A stretch of DNA of 64,000 bases from Faunimonas pinastri (GCF_900110915.1 NZ_FOFG01000018.1:1-64000); one strand, 5' to 3'; shown: positions 1 to 8,642, counted from the first letter of the stretch. Made by a program: numbers and translations. Notes: generated by a model not told the origin, from the letters alone.

Positions 1-30
1 CTCTTCTGGCTGGTGCTTCTTGCGCGGCAT
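1..30 (-). CDS. IS3-family transposase OrfA, N-terminal fragment (cut by window edge)
   Basis: The ATG at 28-30 on the minus strand opens a frame encoding MPRKKHQPEE before the window ends. This is the typical start of the helix-turn-helix OrfA protein of IS3-family elements, which binds the terminal repeats and is joined to the OrfB integrase domain by a programmed frameshift. A GGAGG motif lies about ten bases upstream. Only ten codons are visible, so intactness cannot be judged. Confidence 0.7.
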   Translation of the reverse strand, partial: MPRKKHQPEE

Positions 31-95
31 TCCTGGCATCCTCCAAAGCTTCAAAAGCCTACTTCACGGAGGACCACTTTTCAGGGGGCAGACCA
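1..95 (-). mobile_element. IS3-family insertion sequence, 5' end only
   Basis: Read on the minus strand, the segment beginning at 95 starts with TGGTCTGCCCCCTGAAAAGT, which matches the terminal inverted repeat of a common group of rhizobial IS3-family elements (TG...CA ends). About 65 bases inside the tip lies a GGAGGATGCC ribosome-binding context and the first codons of an OrfA transposase. The rest of the element runs off the left edge of the window, so the second inverted repeat and the 3-bp target duplication (ATT at 96-98 would be the right copy) cannot be checked. Recognition of the family is from memory of the terminal sequence and the OrfA N-terminus. Confidence 0.75.
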
Positions 96-236
96 ATTGG
101 TGGAGCCGAGGGGAGGCGAACCGATCTTGCGGAACAGCTTCATCGTTCGCCCCCATGTGCTGCATCTCATGAACCGGGGACGCTCCCCCTCATCCAGCTT
201 GAAACGGGCATCAACGTCCCCTTGGGGCAGCTACCC
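96..236. other. Short non-coding or decayed stretch between IS end and GIY-YIG gene
   Basis: No complete gene is recognisable here. On the minus strand one frame is open for about 45 codons from a stop near 230 into the insertion sequence (it includes the residues STWGRTMKLFRKIGSPPLG), without a clear start or ribosome-binding site. It could be the 3' part of a gene truncated by the IS insertion, but I do not recognise it. Confidence 0.3.
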
Positions 237-1157
237 TCAATGGAGCTGAGCGTCCTGATAATCCTTGAGGCTTTGGCTACTGCTCCTGATCTTCCATTCT
301 GTTCTGCCATTCGCATTGCGGTTCAAGATGACAGCCGCCGCAGCACTAGGGCTTTTAAAGGTCACGTCTTCAGCGAAAAGCAGATACTGCGAGCCGCTCT
401 CCTTCACCAATCGGCCCTCATCGATAAGTTGCTCTCGGAGGCCGGCGTAGGTGTTCACTGAGTAGGACTCTGTGAGGGCACGTGATCCCTTTAGCACAAT
501 GATCTCTCCGTCCTGCTCCACCGCAAGGGCGAGGCCGGGATGCTCACGTGGGCTCAGGGACAGGGAGAGCGAGGCGGTCATAGCTGACGTTGGTGTCTGG
601 GCCGCCAGACTACCCTGAAGCCCGTTGCGGACGGCGGGAGTAGCCCGAAGAAAATCGAACCCCAAGACCGGCAACACTGTTTGTATCTGCGTTAGAAAAA
701 ATTCCATATCAGCCACATCAGCCTCAGGCAGCACCTTGGGGGACGGATCTTGGCTGTTTGCGACGATAGCTCTCTCGGCTTTCTGCGCGATTTCAACTAG
801 GCGGCTTTCCAGATATCGAACGTGAGCCTTCGTCAAGTTCTCGTCTTTGGAGCTCACTAGGCAGGCCTCCAGCCAGAAATCCTTGCTGCTGTCAGCGGAG
901 TGCTGCTTCATCCTGTTTGAAAGATCGTCGGACTCTCCGATGTAAACTCGGCTCTTAGAAGGCTGATCCGGATCTTCGCCTATCAGGAAATAGATCCCTG
1001 TCCGCTTCGCTTCTGGGCGAGAAAGGGCATATGCGATCTTGGATCGCGGTGCGAATAAGACTTTCCCGGTCCAGTTCACGATCTCGGCCGTTACAACGCC
1101 GCGAGGAGCTCCATCCACTAGGAAGAGACGAATCGAACGGCCCACAACATCTGCCAA
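237..1157 (-). CDS. GIY-YIG nuclease domain protein with C-terminal DUF4357-like region
   Basis: Product of about 306 residues. Residues around 55-100 contain the GIY-YIG core: GIYFLIG, then RVYIGES, then NRMKQH with the catalytic-type arginine, followed by an LESRL helix carrying the glutamate expected for metal binding. The C-terminal third (SPSAAAAVILNRNANG, then a Trp-containing end) resembles DUF4357, which often accompanies this nuclease class in proteins of unknown role. The start is a TTG at 1155-1157 preceded by AGAGGA at good spacing. It lies 32 bases downstream of the integrase on the same strand and is probably co-transcribed with it. Its function in the element is unknown. Such proteins could act in DNA processing or defence, but nothing here proves it. 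Confidence 0.8.
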   Translation of the reverse strand: MADVVGRSIRLFLVDGAPRGVVTAEIVNWTGKVLFAPRSKIAYALSRPEAKRTGIYFLIGEDPDQPSKSRVYIGESDDLSNRMKQHSADSSKDFWLEACLVSSKDENLTKAHVRYLESRLVEIAQKAERAIVANSQDPSPKVLPEADVADMEFFLTQIQTVLPVLGFDFLRATPAVRNGLQGSLAAQTPTSAMTASLSLSLSPREHPGLALAVEQDGEIIVLKGSRALTESYSVNTYAGLREQLIDEGRLVKESGSQYLLFAEDVTFKSPSAAAAVILNRNANGRTEWKIRSSSQSLKDYQDAQLH

Positions 1158-1189
1158 CGGATTATCCTCTTTCTCGTGAGAGCCCTATT

Positions 1190-2848
1190 CTAGGATGAGA
1201 AGCGTGGAAAGGTCTGTATCGACGCCCACATCGTTCTTAGGGTCACTTCACCATATGCGGCCCCGACCGTTCTAGGAGCGTGTCCGCAAATGGCATCCAA
1301 AACCCGCTCCTGAATGCCTGCCTCAAAGCCTCTGGTCTTAAAGAGGTGGCGCCAAGCGTGGTTTGGGGCCACCGCTTCGTCCGGTACGACTTCACGCACA
1401 AAGGCGGCCATCCTGTTTCTTAAGCCACGAAGGGGCTTTCGGATGTCTCCGTGTGCAGGGAAATTCAGAAACAGGTTGCCGTCCGACGAGCCCTTAACAA
1501 ACCGGATGAAGCCCAGTTCAACCAGGTGAGGATGTAAAGGAACTTCACGAACTTCCTTGGTTTTCACAGTCCCTGCTTCAGGCGTGATGGTGATAAAGTA
1601 GAAGTCTCCTTCGCGCCTGACATCGTGCTTTCGAAGCTGGAGGATCTCTCCCACGCGTGCTCCAGTGTAGGCGCATAACCACGGTGTCCAGCGCTTTGCC
1701 GCCTGGGTCTTTGGGTTTTCCCTCGCTTGCTGATGGTGGAGTGCATGAGTGAGCACGGCGCGAGCCTCTGCTTCCGTGAAGCCCTTGGATCGGCTGCGGA
1801 CCTGCTTGCCGACCTTAAGCGTGACACGTCGCGCTGGGTTCTCCTGCATACGGAGGTTTGCAACGGCCCAGGTGAAGACGGACTTCAGGCCGGCTAGATC
1901 GCTATCCTTCACTGTTTTGGGCGAAATGAGCTTGCCCGTCCTCCGGTTGGTCTCGGAGAGGCGGAAATCCTTGAATCGAACTACGTCTTGCTCCGTCACC
2001 CGAGCCGCATCATCGTGCCTGAGGAAGGTTACGAAGCGCTCCATTGTGTTTCGGTAGCTCTCATACGTGCTGACAGCGAGGCCAGTGGCTTTGGCTTCTT
2101 TCCACCAACCATCGACTAGGGCCTTCAAGCTCTCCGCGACGGGGACAAGGAAGGGCGCGGGGGGCGCAACGTCGGTCTCCTGCCACTCCGGAAACCGAGT
2201 GGCCTTTGGGTCAGGCGAGTAGTCACCTTGCGCATTGCGCTGGAGAGCCTCCCAGGCGTGCTGGAGGGCCATGTGGAAGGCGTCGAGTACCATCTTACGG
2301 CTCGGATCATCAACCCGCTGTATGCCCTTCCTGCGTAGCAGGCGGTCCACCAGCGAACCTAGGGCAGTCTCCAGGTCAGTTCCTTGCCCGACATTCCGCC
2401 AGTGCTCCAAGGTGGCCGTAATGGCAGCCTCATGTTCCTCGTGCGTCTCCGTCACGACAACCCATTCGCCGCTTGGGCTCAGCTCAACGGCCGTCGATCG
2501 GAGCTCGTCAGGGTTTGCCCATGCCCGGTATAGATCGCCAGCCAAGGCGGTGGCCTGCCGATGGGTGAGGGGAGCTGGCTGGTCTGCTCTAAGTGCTGTC
2601 CAAACACGCTCAAGGTAGGTGGCACACGCTGCTTGGCGCTCCTTCACCTCCCCCGGATCGCGGGTCCGTAATGAGAATCGGACGGCGACTGCGGAAGGGG
2701 AGATGGTGAGACGGTGAGTCTCGGCCCCGAGCGGGAACTCAAGCGGCAGGCCGGCCACACGACCCTTCAGATCGGCGGGGATGCGCTGCACGAAATAGTG
2801 GTTAGAGGAGCCTTGGCGCTTCACCGGGCGGACCAAACGAAAAAGCAT
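1190..2848 (-). CDS. Tyrosine recombinase / phage-type integrase
   Basis: A 552-residue site-specific recombinase, presumably the enzyme that inserts and excises this element at the adjacent tRNA-Leu. The N-terminus (RLVRPVKRQGSSNHYFVQRIP) resembles the DUF6538 region common in proteobacterial integrases. A SAM-like core-binding domain lies near residues 240-340. The catalytic domain shows the first arginine in YTGARVGEILQL, the HxxR box in HAWRHLFKTRG, a CGHAP box and the nucleophilic tyrosine in GAAYGEV. All key residues are therefore present and the enzyme is probably active. The gene starts with ATG 86 bases beyond the tRNA and reads in the same direction as the tRNA, away from it, with no obvious T-rich terminator between them. 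Confidence 0.93.
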   Translation of the reverse strand: MLFRLVRPVKRQGSSNHYFVQRIPADLKGRVAGLPLEFPLGAETHRLTISPSAVAVRFSLRTRDPGEVKERQAACATYLERVWTALRADQPAPLTHRQATALAGDLYRAWANPDELRSTAVELSPSGEWVVVTETHEEHEAAITATLEHWRNVGQGTDLETALGSLVDRLLRRKGIQRVDDPSRKMVLDAFHMALQHAWEALQRNAQGDYSPDPKATRFPEWQETDVAPPAPFLVPVAESLKALVDGWWKEAKATGLAVSTYESYRNTMERFVTFLRHDDAARVTEQDVVRFKDFRLSETNRRTGKLISPKTVKDSDLAGLKSVFTWAVANLRMQENPARRVTLKVGKQVRSRSKGFTEAEARAVLTHALHHQQARENPKTQAAKRWTPWLCAYTGARVGEILQLRKHDVRREGDFYFITITPEAGTVKTKEVREVPLHPHLVELGFIRFVKGSSDGNLFLNFPAHGDIRKPLRGLRNRMAAFVREVVPDEAVAPNHAWRHLFKTRGFEAGIQERVLDAICGHAPRTVGAAYGEVTLRTMWASIQTFPRFSS

Positions 2849-2934
2849 TGTGTCTCACGATTGTTACACAGTCGGGAGAACGCAAAGCCTTGCTGGCCTT
2901 CAACATATTGCCATTGCGGCAACTTTTTCAGCGG

Positions 2935-3019
2935 TGGTGCCCAGGAGAGGACTCGAACCTCCACGCCTTGCGGCACACGGACCTGAACCGTGCGCGTCTA
3001 CCAATTCCGCCACCTGGGC
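2935..3019 (-). tRNA. tRNA-Leu (anticodon CAG)
   Basis: The minus strand folds as a complete class II tRNA with a 7-bp acceptor stem GCCCAGG/CCTGGGC, discriminator A and an encoded CCA end at 2935-2937. The D-loop contains AATTGGTAGACGC, the anticodon arm is CACGG-TTCAGGT-CCGTG, there is a long variable arm (TGCCGCAAGGCGT), and the T-arm is GGAGG-TTCGAGT-CCTCT. The anticodon CAG reads CUG leucine codons. The integrase gene beyond its 3' end marks it as an integration site; the gene itself is restored and intact. Confidence 0.95.
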
Positions 3020-3152
3020 ATGGGCGCTGCAATATGGGCTTCGGCCGGGCCTGTCAATTCCAAAGAAGCAGCCGCGTGAAGATTGCTGTTGGTACTTGCG
3101 GAACGCGCCGGGCTTCGGCCATGTCAGCCCCGGGATATCCGGGGAGAAACGC

Positions 3153-4097
3153 ATGGAACCGGCAGCGTTTGCCGCCATAGGCGAGTGCATGATCGAATTG
3201 TCGGGCGCCGGAAAGAGCGGCGGAGCGGGTGGTGGCGACGATCTCTGGCGCATGGGCGTGGCCGGCGACACGCTGAACACGACCTGGTACGCCCGCGCGG
3301 TGCTGCCTCCCGAACACGGGACGGCCTATGTCACCGCTCTGGGGCAGGATGACTTTTCCGGCCGGCTGCGGGGCACGATCGAGAAGGCCGGCATCGCCGC
3401 GGACCGCATCCGCACGGTTCCCGACCGCCGCCCCGGCCTTTATGCGATCACGCTCGACGGGGCGGAGCGGCACTTCACCTATTGGCGCGGCGAATCGGCG
3501 GCGAAGCTGCTGGCCGACGATCCCGACTGGCTGCGGCAGGCGCTTGCCGGCGTCGATACGCTCTATTTCTCCGGCATCACGCTGGCGATCCTGTCGGAGC
3601 GCGGCCGCGACACGCTGCTGAGCCTCCTGCGCCGGCGCCGGGAGGAGGGCGCGCGCGTGGCGTTCGATCCAAACTACCGCCCGTCGCTCTGGACGGGTGT
3701 CGACACGGCGCGGGCGGTGATCACCGAGGCCTACGGCGTCTGCAGCATGGTGAGCCCGACCTTCGACGACGAGCAGAAGCTCTTCGGCGACGCGCGGATC
3801 GAGGAGACCGCCGAGCGGATCGCCAGGACGGGCGCGGAGGAAATCGTGGTCAAGAACGGCCCCGATCCCTGCCTGCTCGTGTCGGGCGGCGTGTCACAGC
3901 ACATCGCGGCGGAAAAGCCGGAACGGATCGTCGACACGACGGGAGCGGGTGATTCGTTCGCCGGGGCTTATCTCGCCGCCCGCATCATGGGTCGCGAGCC
4001 CGCCGAGGCCGCGCGCGTCGGCCATCGCACGGCCGCGCGGGTCATTGGAGCTTATGGTGCCCTGACCGCGATCGATCGGGAAGAGGTTCTTGCCTGA
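3153..4097 (+). CDS. kdgK: PfkB-family sugar kinase, probable 2-keto-3-deoxygluconate kinase
   Basis: A 314-residue ribokinase-family kinase. The N-terminus AAIGECMIELSG is characteristic of 2-dehydro-3-deoxygluconokinases, which phosphorylate KDG to KDPG in hexuronate and pectin breakdown. A substrate-side AGDTLNT motif sits near residue 35, and the PfkB signature DTTGAGDSFAGAY with the catalytic aspartate is near residue 261. The reading frame stays open far upstream through the tRNA, but the ATG at 3153 is chosen because GGGGAG lies just before it and the family signature follows within ten residues. The gene stands alone between tRNA-Leu and a convergent hydA. The substrate is inferred from family resemblance and other PfkB sugars are possible. 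Confidence 0.85.
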   Translation: MEPAAFAAIGECMIELSGAGKSGGAGGGDDLWRMGVAGDTLNTTWYARAVLPPEHGTAYVTALGQDDFSGRLRGTIEKAGIAADRIRTVPDRRPGLYAITLDGAERHFTYWRGESAAKLLADDPDWLRQALAGVDTLYFSGITLAILSERGRDTLLSLLRRRREEGARVAFDPNYRPSLWTGVDTARAVITEAYGVCSMVSPTFDDEQKLFGDARIEETAERIARTGAEEIVVKNGPDPCLLVSGGVSQHIAAEKPERIVDTTGAGDSFAGAYLAARIMGREPAEAARVGHRTAARVIGAYGALTAIDREEVLA

Positions 4098-4209
4098 TAA
4101 TTGAGCATGCGCAGAATGCATGGCTCTGTCCCATTCCCGGCCTTGCTGCCGGGCCGGCATCCCGGTAGATAGAGAGCACGCCCTTCGGGGCGTTTCCTCC
4201 CTAGACTTC

Positions 4210-4243
4210 GGGCCGTTCGGATCTTCCGCGCGGCTCTTTTTTT
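4210..4243 (+). terminator. Possible rho-independent terminator after the sugar kinase
   Basis: GGGCCG at 4210-4215 can pair with CGGCTC at 4231-4236 (one G-U) and is followed by a run of seven T at 4237-4243. The loop is large (15 bases), so the hairpin is weak, but the T-run is exceptional for this GC-rich region and lies between convergent genes. A second small hairpin (ACGCC/GGCGT, 4178-4193) precedes it. Confidence 0.4.
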
Positions 4244-4383
4244 GTCCGCGATTCCGGCATGAAGCGACGCGGATGGGCTGCCGGCCGCCGGGAGGCGGGA
4301 CGGCGATTCGCCCCGACATGAGCAGGCAGGTGAGCGGCGCCCGCCGCGGCCTCTTTTCAGATCCGTCCTTGCGCTTCTCGCGG

Positions 4384-5838
4384 TCACACGCCGATCGGCA
4401 TGTTCTCCTTGCGCCGCTCCACCGGCTGCGGCGTTTGCAGCGCCTTCCACGAGGACAGCGCGTGGTGGACGGCGGGGAAGGGTGGACGGCGCAGGAACTT
4501 GCCGCGTCCCTCCCGGGCCTTCATCTCGCCGTCGGCGAAACAGACCTCGCCGCGCGAGATCGTCAGGCGCGGCAGGCCGCTCACCTCTACGCCCTCGAAG
4601 ACGGAATAATCGATGGCGGAGAACTGCGTCGCGGCGCTGATCGTCTTTTTCGCTTCCGGATCCCAGACCACGATGTCGGCGTCCGCGCCGACCATGATCG
4701 CGCCCTTGCGGGGGAAGATGTTGAGGATCTTGGCGATGTTGGTGGAGGTGACCGCGACGAACTCGTTCATCGTCAGCCGGCCCGTGCGCACGCCCCTGGT
4801 CCAGAGGACGGGCAGGCGCTCTTCCAGGCCGCCGGTCCCGTTCGGGATCTTGCGGAAATCCTCGCGACCGAACTGCTTCTGCTCGGTGGTGAAGGCGCAG
4901 TGGTCGGTCGCGACCACCTGCAGGCTGCCCGATTGCAGGCCCGCCCAGAGACTGTCCTGGTGCTTCCGGTCGCGGAAGGGTGGCGACATCACGCGCCTTG
5001 CCGCGTAATCCCAGTCCTGGTGCAGATATTCGCTGTCGTCGAGCGTGAGGTGCTGGATCAGCGGTTCGCCATAGACGCGGTTGCCGTTGACGCGGGCGCG
5101 GCGGATCGCTTCATGCGCCGGCTCGCAGGAGACATGCACGATGTAGACGGGGACGCCCGCCATGTCGGCGATCATGATGGCGCGGTTGGCGGCTTCGCCC
5201 TCCACCTCGGGCGGCCGCGAAAAGGCGTGGGCCTCTGGGCCGGTCACGCCCTTGTCCATGTACTTTTGCTGCAGGCGGGCGACGACGTCGCCGTTCTCGG
5301 CGTGGACCAGCGGCATGGCGCCGATTTCCGCGCAGCGCAGGAACGACTGGTACATCTCGTCGTCGTTCACCATCAGGGCGCCCTTGTACGCCATGAAGTA
5401 CTTGAAGGTGTTGATGCCGCGGTCGACGACTTCGGCCATCTCCCGCCACACCTGCTCCGACCACCAGGTGATTGCCATGTGGTAGGAATAATCGCAGTGG
5501 GACGAGACGGACTTCCTGTCCCAGATCTCCAGTGCCTCAAGCAGCGACTGGCCGGGATCCGGCAGGCAGAAATCGACGATGGTGGTCGTGCCGCCGGCCA
5601 GCGCTGCGCGCGTGGCAGAGTAATTGGTATCGGCGGAAGTGGTGCCCATGAACGGCATGGCGGGGTGCGTGTGCGGGTCGATGCCGCCCGGCATGACGTA
5701 GCATCCGGTGGCGTCGATCACCTCGTCGCCGGAAAGGTTCTGCCCGATCGCCGCGATCGTTTCGCCTTCGATCAGCACGTCCGCCTTGAAGCTGTGATCG
5801 GCGGTGACGACCGTGCCGCCCTTGATGACCTTCGACAT
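4384..5838 (-). CDS. hydA: Dihydropyrimidinase (D-hydantoinase type)
   Basis: A 484-residue cytoplasmic amidohydrolase that opens the ring of 5,6-dihydrouracil/dihydrothymine to N-carbamoyl-beta-amino acids, the second step of reductive pyrimidine breakdown. Metal-binding HxH is seen in GIDPHTHPAMPF (His56, His58). The carboxylated bridging lysine is in FKYFMAYKG (Lys152). Further ligands are in LVHAENGD and VHVSCEPAHEA, with the catalytic aspartate in VATDHCAF. Length matches the family. It is the last gene of a minus-strand run with the amidohydrolase and transaminase upstream (51-base gap), and preTA for the first step lies nearby, which supports the pyrimidine role over a general hydantoinase role. 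Confidence 0.95.
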   Translation of the reverse strand: MSKVIKGGTVVTADHSFKADVLIEGETIAAIGQNLSGDEVIDATGCYVMPGGIDPHTHPAMPFMGTTSADTNYSATRAALAGGTTTIVDFCLPDPGQSLLEALEIWDRKSVSSHCDYSYHMAITWWSEQVWREMAEVVDRGINTFKYFMAYKGALMVNDDEMYQSFLRCAEIGAMPLVHAENGDVVARLQQKYMDKGVTGPEAHAFSRPPEVEGEAANRAIMIADMAGVPVYIVHVSCEPAHEAIRRARVNGNRVYGEPLIQHLTLDDSEYLHQDWDYAARRVMSPPFRDRKHQDSLWAGLQSGSLQVVATDHCAFTTEQKQFGREDFRKIPNGTGGLEERLPVLWTRGVRTGRLTMNEFVAVTSTNIAKILNIFPRKGAIMVGADADIVVWDPEAKKTISAATQFSAIDYSVFEGVEVSGLPRLTISRGEVCFADGEMKAREGRGKFLRRPPFPAVHHALSSWKALQTPQPVERRKENMPIGV

Positions 5839-5889
5839 TGAACCTGCTCCCCGAACCTTGAACGAACCCTGCCCGCCGATGCCGCCGCG

Positions 5890-7143
5890 CTATTCCACGA
5901 TCTCGGCCATCTCCATCACGGCGTGGAGCAGCACGTCGGCCCCCGCCGTCGCCCAGGCCTGCGAGATATCCTCGATCTCGTTGTGGCTGATCCCATCCAC
6001 GCAGGGGCAGAAGATCATCGAGGTCGGCGCCACCCTGGCGACGTAGCAAGCATCGTGCCCGGCGCCGGAAACGATGTCGCGATGGCGGTAGCCGAGACGC
6101 TCGGCTGCGCGCCGCACCGTGTCCACGCAGGCCCGGTCGAACGGAACGGGCGGATAATAGAAGACCTCCTCCACATCGACCGACGTGCCGAGATCGTCAT
6201 TGATGGCTGCGATCTCCGCCTCCATCCGCGCCTTCATCTCGGCGAGGACGGCGTCATCCGGGTGGCGGAAATCAACCGTCATGGAGACCTCCCCCGGAAT
6301 GACGTTGCGCGAGGCGGGGTAGGGCTTCATGACGCCGACGGTGCCGACCGCATGGGGCGCATGAGCGAGCGCGATCTCCCGCACGGCCAGCACGAGGCGA
6401 GAGGCGGCGACCAGAGCATCGTGGCGTCGCGGCATCGGCGTGGAGCCGGCATGGCTTTCGAAGCCGGTAAAGCTGACATCGTACCAGCGCTGGCCCTGGC
6501 CGTGGGTGACGACGCCGATGTCGCACTCCTCCGCCTCCAGAATCGGGCCCTGCTCGATGTGGAGCTCGTAATAAGCCTTGAGCTTGCGCTGGCCGACCGG
6601 CTCGTCGCCGATAAAGCCGATGCGCTTCAGTTCGCCACCGAGCGTCAGGCCTTCCGCATCGGCCAGGCCGTAGGCGTAATCCTGCGTATAGGCGCCGGCG
6701 AAGACGCCGGAGGAGATCATCGCCGGGGCGAAGCGCGAGCCTTCCTCGTTGGTCCAGTTGACGACCTCGACGGGGTGGCGCGTGCGGATTCCGAGATCGT
6801 TCAGCGTGCGCACCACCTCCAGACCGCCGAGAACGCCCAGAACGCCGTCGAACTTGCCGCCCGTCGGCTGGGTGTCGAGATGGCTGCCGATGGTGACCGG
6901 CGGGAGGCTTTCATCCGTGCCGGGGCGGTGGGCGAACATGTTGCCCATCGTGTCGACCGAGACACGGCAGCCCGCCGCCTCGCACCAGGAGCGGAAGAGA
7001 TCGCGCCCGGCTTTGTCCTCGTCCGTCAGCGTCAGGCGCTTGTTGCCGCCCTTCACCCCGGGGCCGATCTTCGCCATCTCCATCAGGCTGTCCCAAAGCC
7101 TGCCGCCATTGATCCTGAGATTGTCAGCCGGTGCCGTCGCCAA
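5890..7143 (-). CDS. hyuC: Zn-dependent N-carbamoyl amidohydrolase, probable beta-ureidopropionase (HyuC/AmaB family)
   Basis: About 417 residues, an M20-family metallo-amidohydrolase. Characteristic blocks are TIGSHLDTQPTGGKFDGVLGVLGGLEVV (metal-binding His and Asp), NWTNEEGSRFAPAMISSGVFAG (metal-binding Glu), ELHIEQGPILE, GFESHAGSTPM and the late SGAGHDACYVA. The family includes allantoate amidohydrolases, L-carbamoylases and bacterial beta-ureidopropionases. Placement between hydA and a beta-alanine transaminase argues for hydrolysis of N-carbamoyl-beta-alanine to beta-alanine, CO2 and ammonia. The start is taken as TTG at 7141-7143 because AGGGGAAG precedes it and no ATG occurs before residue 20 in this frame. 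A later ATG (MEMAKIG) would remove conserved sequence. Confidence 0.88.
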   Translation of the reverse strand: MATAPADNLRINGGRLWDSLMEMAKIGPGVKGGNKRLTLTDEDKAGRDLFRSWCEAAGCRVSVDTMGNMFAHRPGTDESLPPVTIGSHLDTQPTGGKFDGVLGVLGGLEVVRTLNDLGIRTRHPVEVVNWTNEEGSRFAPAMISSGVFAGAYTQDYAYGLADAEGLTLGGELKRIGFIGDEPVGQRKLKAYYELHIEQGPILEAEECDIGVVTHGQGQRWYDVSFTGFESHAGSTPMPRRHDALVAASRLVLAVREIALAHAPHAVGTVGVMKPYPASRNVIPGEVSMTVDFRHPDDAVLAEMKARMEAEIAAINDDLGTSVDVEEVFYYPPVPFDRACVDTVRRAAERLGYRHRDIVSGAGHDACYVARVAPTSMIFCPCVDGISHNEIEDISQAWATAGADVLLHAVMEMAEIVE

Positions 7144-7319
7144 TGCTCTTCCCCTGTCCTGCTTCCGCCGTTTCCTCGAACGTCCCGCTTGCCCGGCCGC
7201 CTCGCCAACCGCTTGGAATGACACGCAGCCTCTCCCCGCCGCGCCCGGGGCGCGGTTCCGCTGAACGAGCGGTGGAGTGGTCTGTCTCAGGACCGGGGGT
7301 GGAGCTCCCCGTCCGACCG

Positions 7320-8642
7320 TCAGTCCAGCGACTTCAGGATCTCGGCGATCTTGCCGAAGAGTTCGTCGATCTGGTGCTTTTCGATGATCAGCGGCGGCGA
7401 CAGCGCGATGATGTCGCCGGTCGTGCGGATCAGGATGCCGTCCTCGAATCCCTTGAGGAAGGCGGAGAAGCCGCGCTTGCCCGGCTGTCCCGCGATCGGC
7501 TCCAGCTCGATGCCGGCGATCAGCCCGCAATTGCGCAGGTCGACGACGTGCGGCAGTCCCTTCAGGCTCCAGAGCGCGCCGGCCCAGTAGTCCGCAAGCT
7601 CGGCCCCGCGCGTCAGCAGCCCCTCTTCCTGGTAGGTTTCCAGCGTCGCCAGCCCGGCGGCCGCTGCTAGCGGGCTGCCGGAATAGGTGTAGCCGTGGGC
7701 GAACTCGATCAGGTGCTCGGGGCCGTTCATGAAGGCATCGTAGATCTCGCCCTTCACGAAGACCGCGCCCATCGGAACCGTGCCGTTGGTGACGCCCTTG
7801 GCGGTCGTCATGATGTCGGGCGTCACGCCGAAATAGTCGGCGGCGAAGGGCGCGCCGAGGCGGCCGAACCCGGTGATGACCTCGTCGAAGATCAGCAGGA
7901 TGCCGTGCTTGTCGCAGATCTCGCGGATGCGCTGCAGGTAGCCCTTCGGCGGCACCAGCACGCCGGTGGAGCCGGCGACGGGCTCGATGATCAGCGCCGC
8001 GATGGTGGAGGCGTCGTGCAGGGTGACCAGCCGCTCCAGTTCGTCGGCGAACTCGACGCCATGCTCGGGCTGGCCGCGCGAGAAGGTGTTGCGGGCGGGG
8101 TCGTGCGTGTGGCGGATGTGGTCGACGCCGGTCAGCAGCGTGCCGAACATCTTGCGGTTGCCGACGATGCCGCCGACGGAAATGCCGCCGAAATTAACGC
8201 CGTGATAGCCGCGCTCGCGGCCGAGCAGGCGGGTGCGGCTGCCCTCGCCCTTCACCCGGTGATAGGCGAGCGCCATCTTCAGCGCCGTTTCCACCGATTC
8301 CGAACCGGAATTGGTGAAGAAGACGTGATCCATGCCCGCGGGAGCCATGGCGACGAGCTTCGAGGCGAACTCGAACGCCTTGGGGTGCCCCATCTGGAAG
8401 GCCGGCGCGTAATCGAGTTCCGCCGCCTGCTTCTGGATGGCTTCCACGATCTTGGGCCGGCCATGCCCGGCATTGCAGCACCAGAGGCCGGCGGCTCCGT
8501 CGAGGATCTGGCGACCGTCGTCGGTGGTGTAATGCATGTCCCTGGCGGCGACGAGCATGCGGGGGGCTTGCTTGAACTGCCGGTTTGCGGTGAACGGCAT
8601 CCAGAAAGCTTCCAGATTATTGGTCGTCGACTTCTGCAGCAT
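7320..8642 (-). CDS. Class III omega-amino acid aminotransferase, probable beta-alanine--pyruvate transaminase
   Basis: A 440-residue PLP enzyme. The N-terminus (LEAFWMPFTANRQFK) and the blocks GLWCCNAGHG, FFTNSGSESVETALKMA, LIFDEVITGFGR and the PLP lysine segment TTAKGVTNGTVPMG match the bacterial omega-amino acid:pyruvate aminotransferase group. The likely reaction is beta-alanine plus pyruvate to malonate semialdehyde plus alanine, which continues the pyrimidine route after the ureidopropionase. It is first in the minus-strand run, 176 bases before hyuC, and is divergent from a rutR-like gene across a region containing a RutR-type palindrome. Substrate assignment rests on context and overall resemblance. 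Confidence 0.9.
   Translation of the reverse strand: MLQKSTTNNLEAFWMPFTANRQFKQAPRMLVAARDMHYTTDDGRQILDGAAGLWCCNAGHGRPKIVEAIQKQAAELDYAPAFQMGHPKAFEFASKLVAMAPAGMDHVFFTNSGSESVETALKMALAYHRVKGEGSRTRLLGRERGYHGVNFGGISVGGIVGNRKMFGTLLTGVDHIRHTHDPARNTFSRGQPEHGVEFADELERLVTLHDASTIAALIIEPVAGSTGVLVPPKGYLQRIREICDKHGILLIFDEVITGFGRLGAPFAADYFGVTPDIMTTAKGVTNGTVPMGAVFVKGEIYDAFMNGPEHLIEFAHGYTYSGSPLAAAAGLATLETYQEEGLLTRGAELADYWAGALWSLKGLPHVVDLRNCGLIAGIELEPIAGQPGKRGFSAFLKGFEDGILIRTTGDIIALSPPLIIEKHQIDELFGKIAEILKSLD

Larger units (their letters stand above)
1..2960. mobile_element. Right end of an integrative element inserted at tRNA-Leu(CAG)
   Basis: A tyrosine integrase gene begins 86 bases beyond the 3' end of tRNA-Leu, which is the standard arrangement of an island integrated into the 3' part of a tRNA gene. 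The genes between the left edge and the tRNA (IS end, GIY-YIG nuclease, integrase) are accessory in type, whereas housekeeping genes start immediately on the other side. The far attachment site, expected to repeat the last 15-40 bases of the tRNA, is not in the window, so the left boundary and total size are unknown. Confidence 0.55.

Noticed and set aside
4120-5841. Long open frame on the plus strand opposite hydA
   Set aside because: The minus-strand frame carries all dihydropyrimidinase motifs; the opposite frame is Arg/His/Asp-rich without family features, a usual by-product of high GC content.
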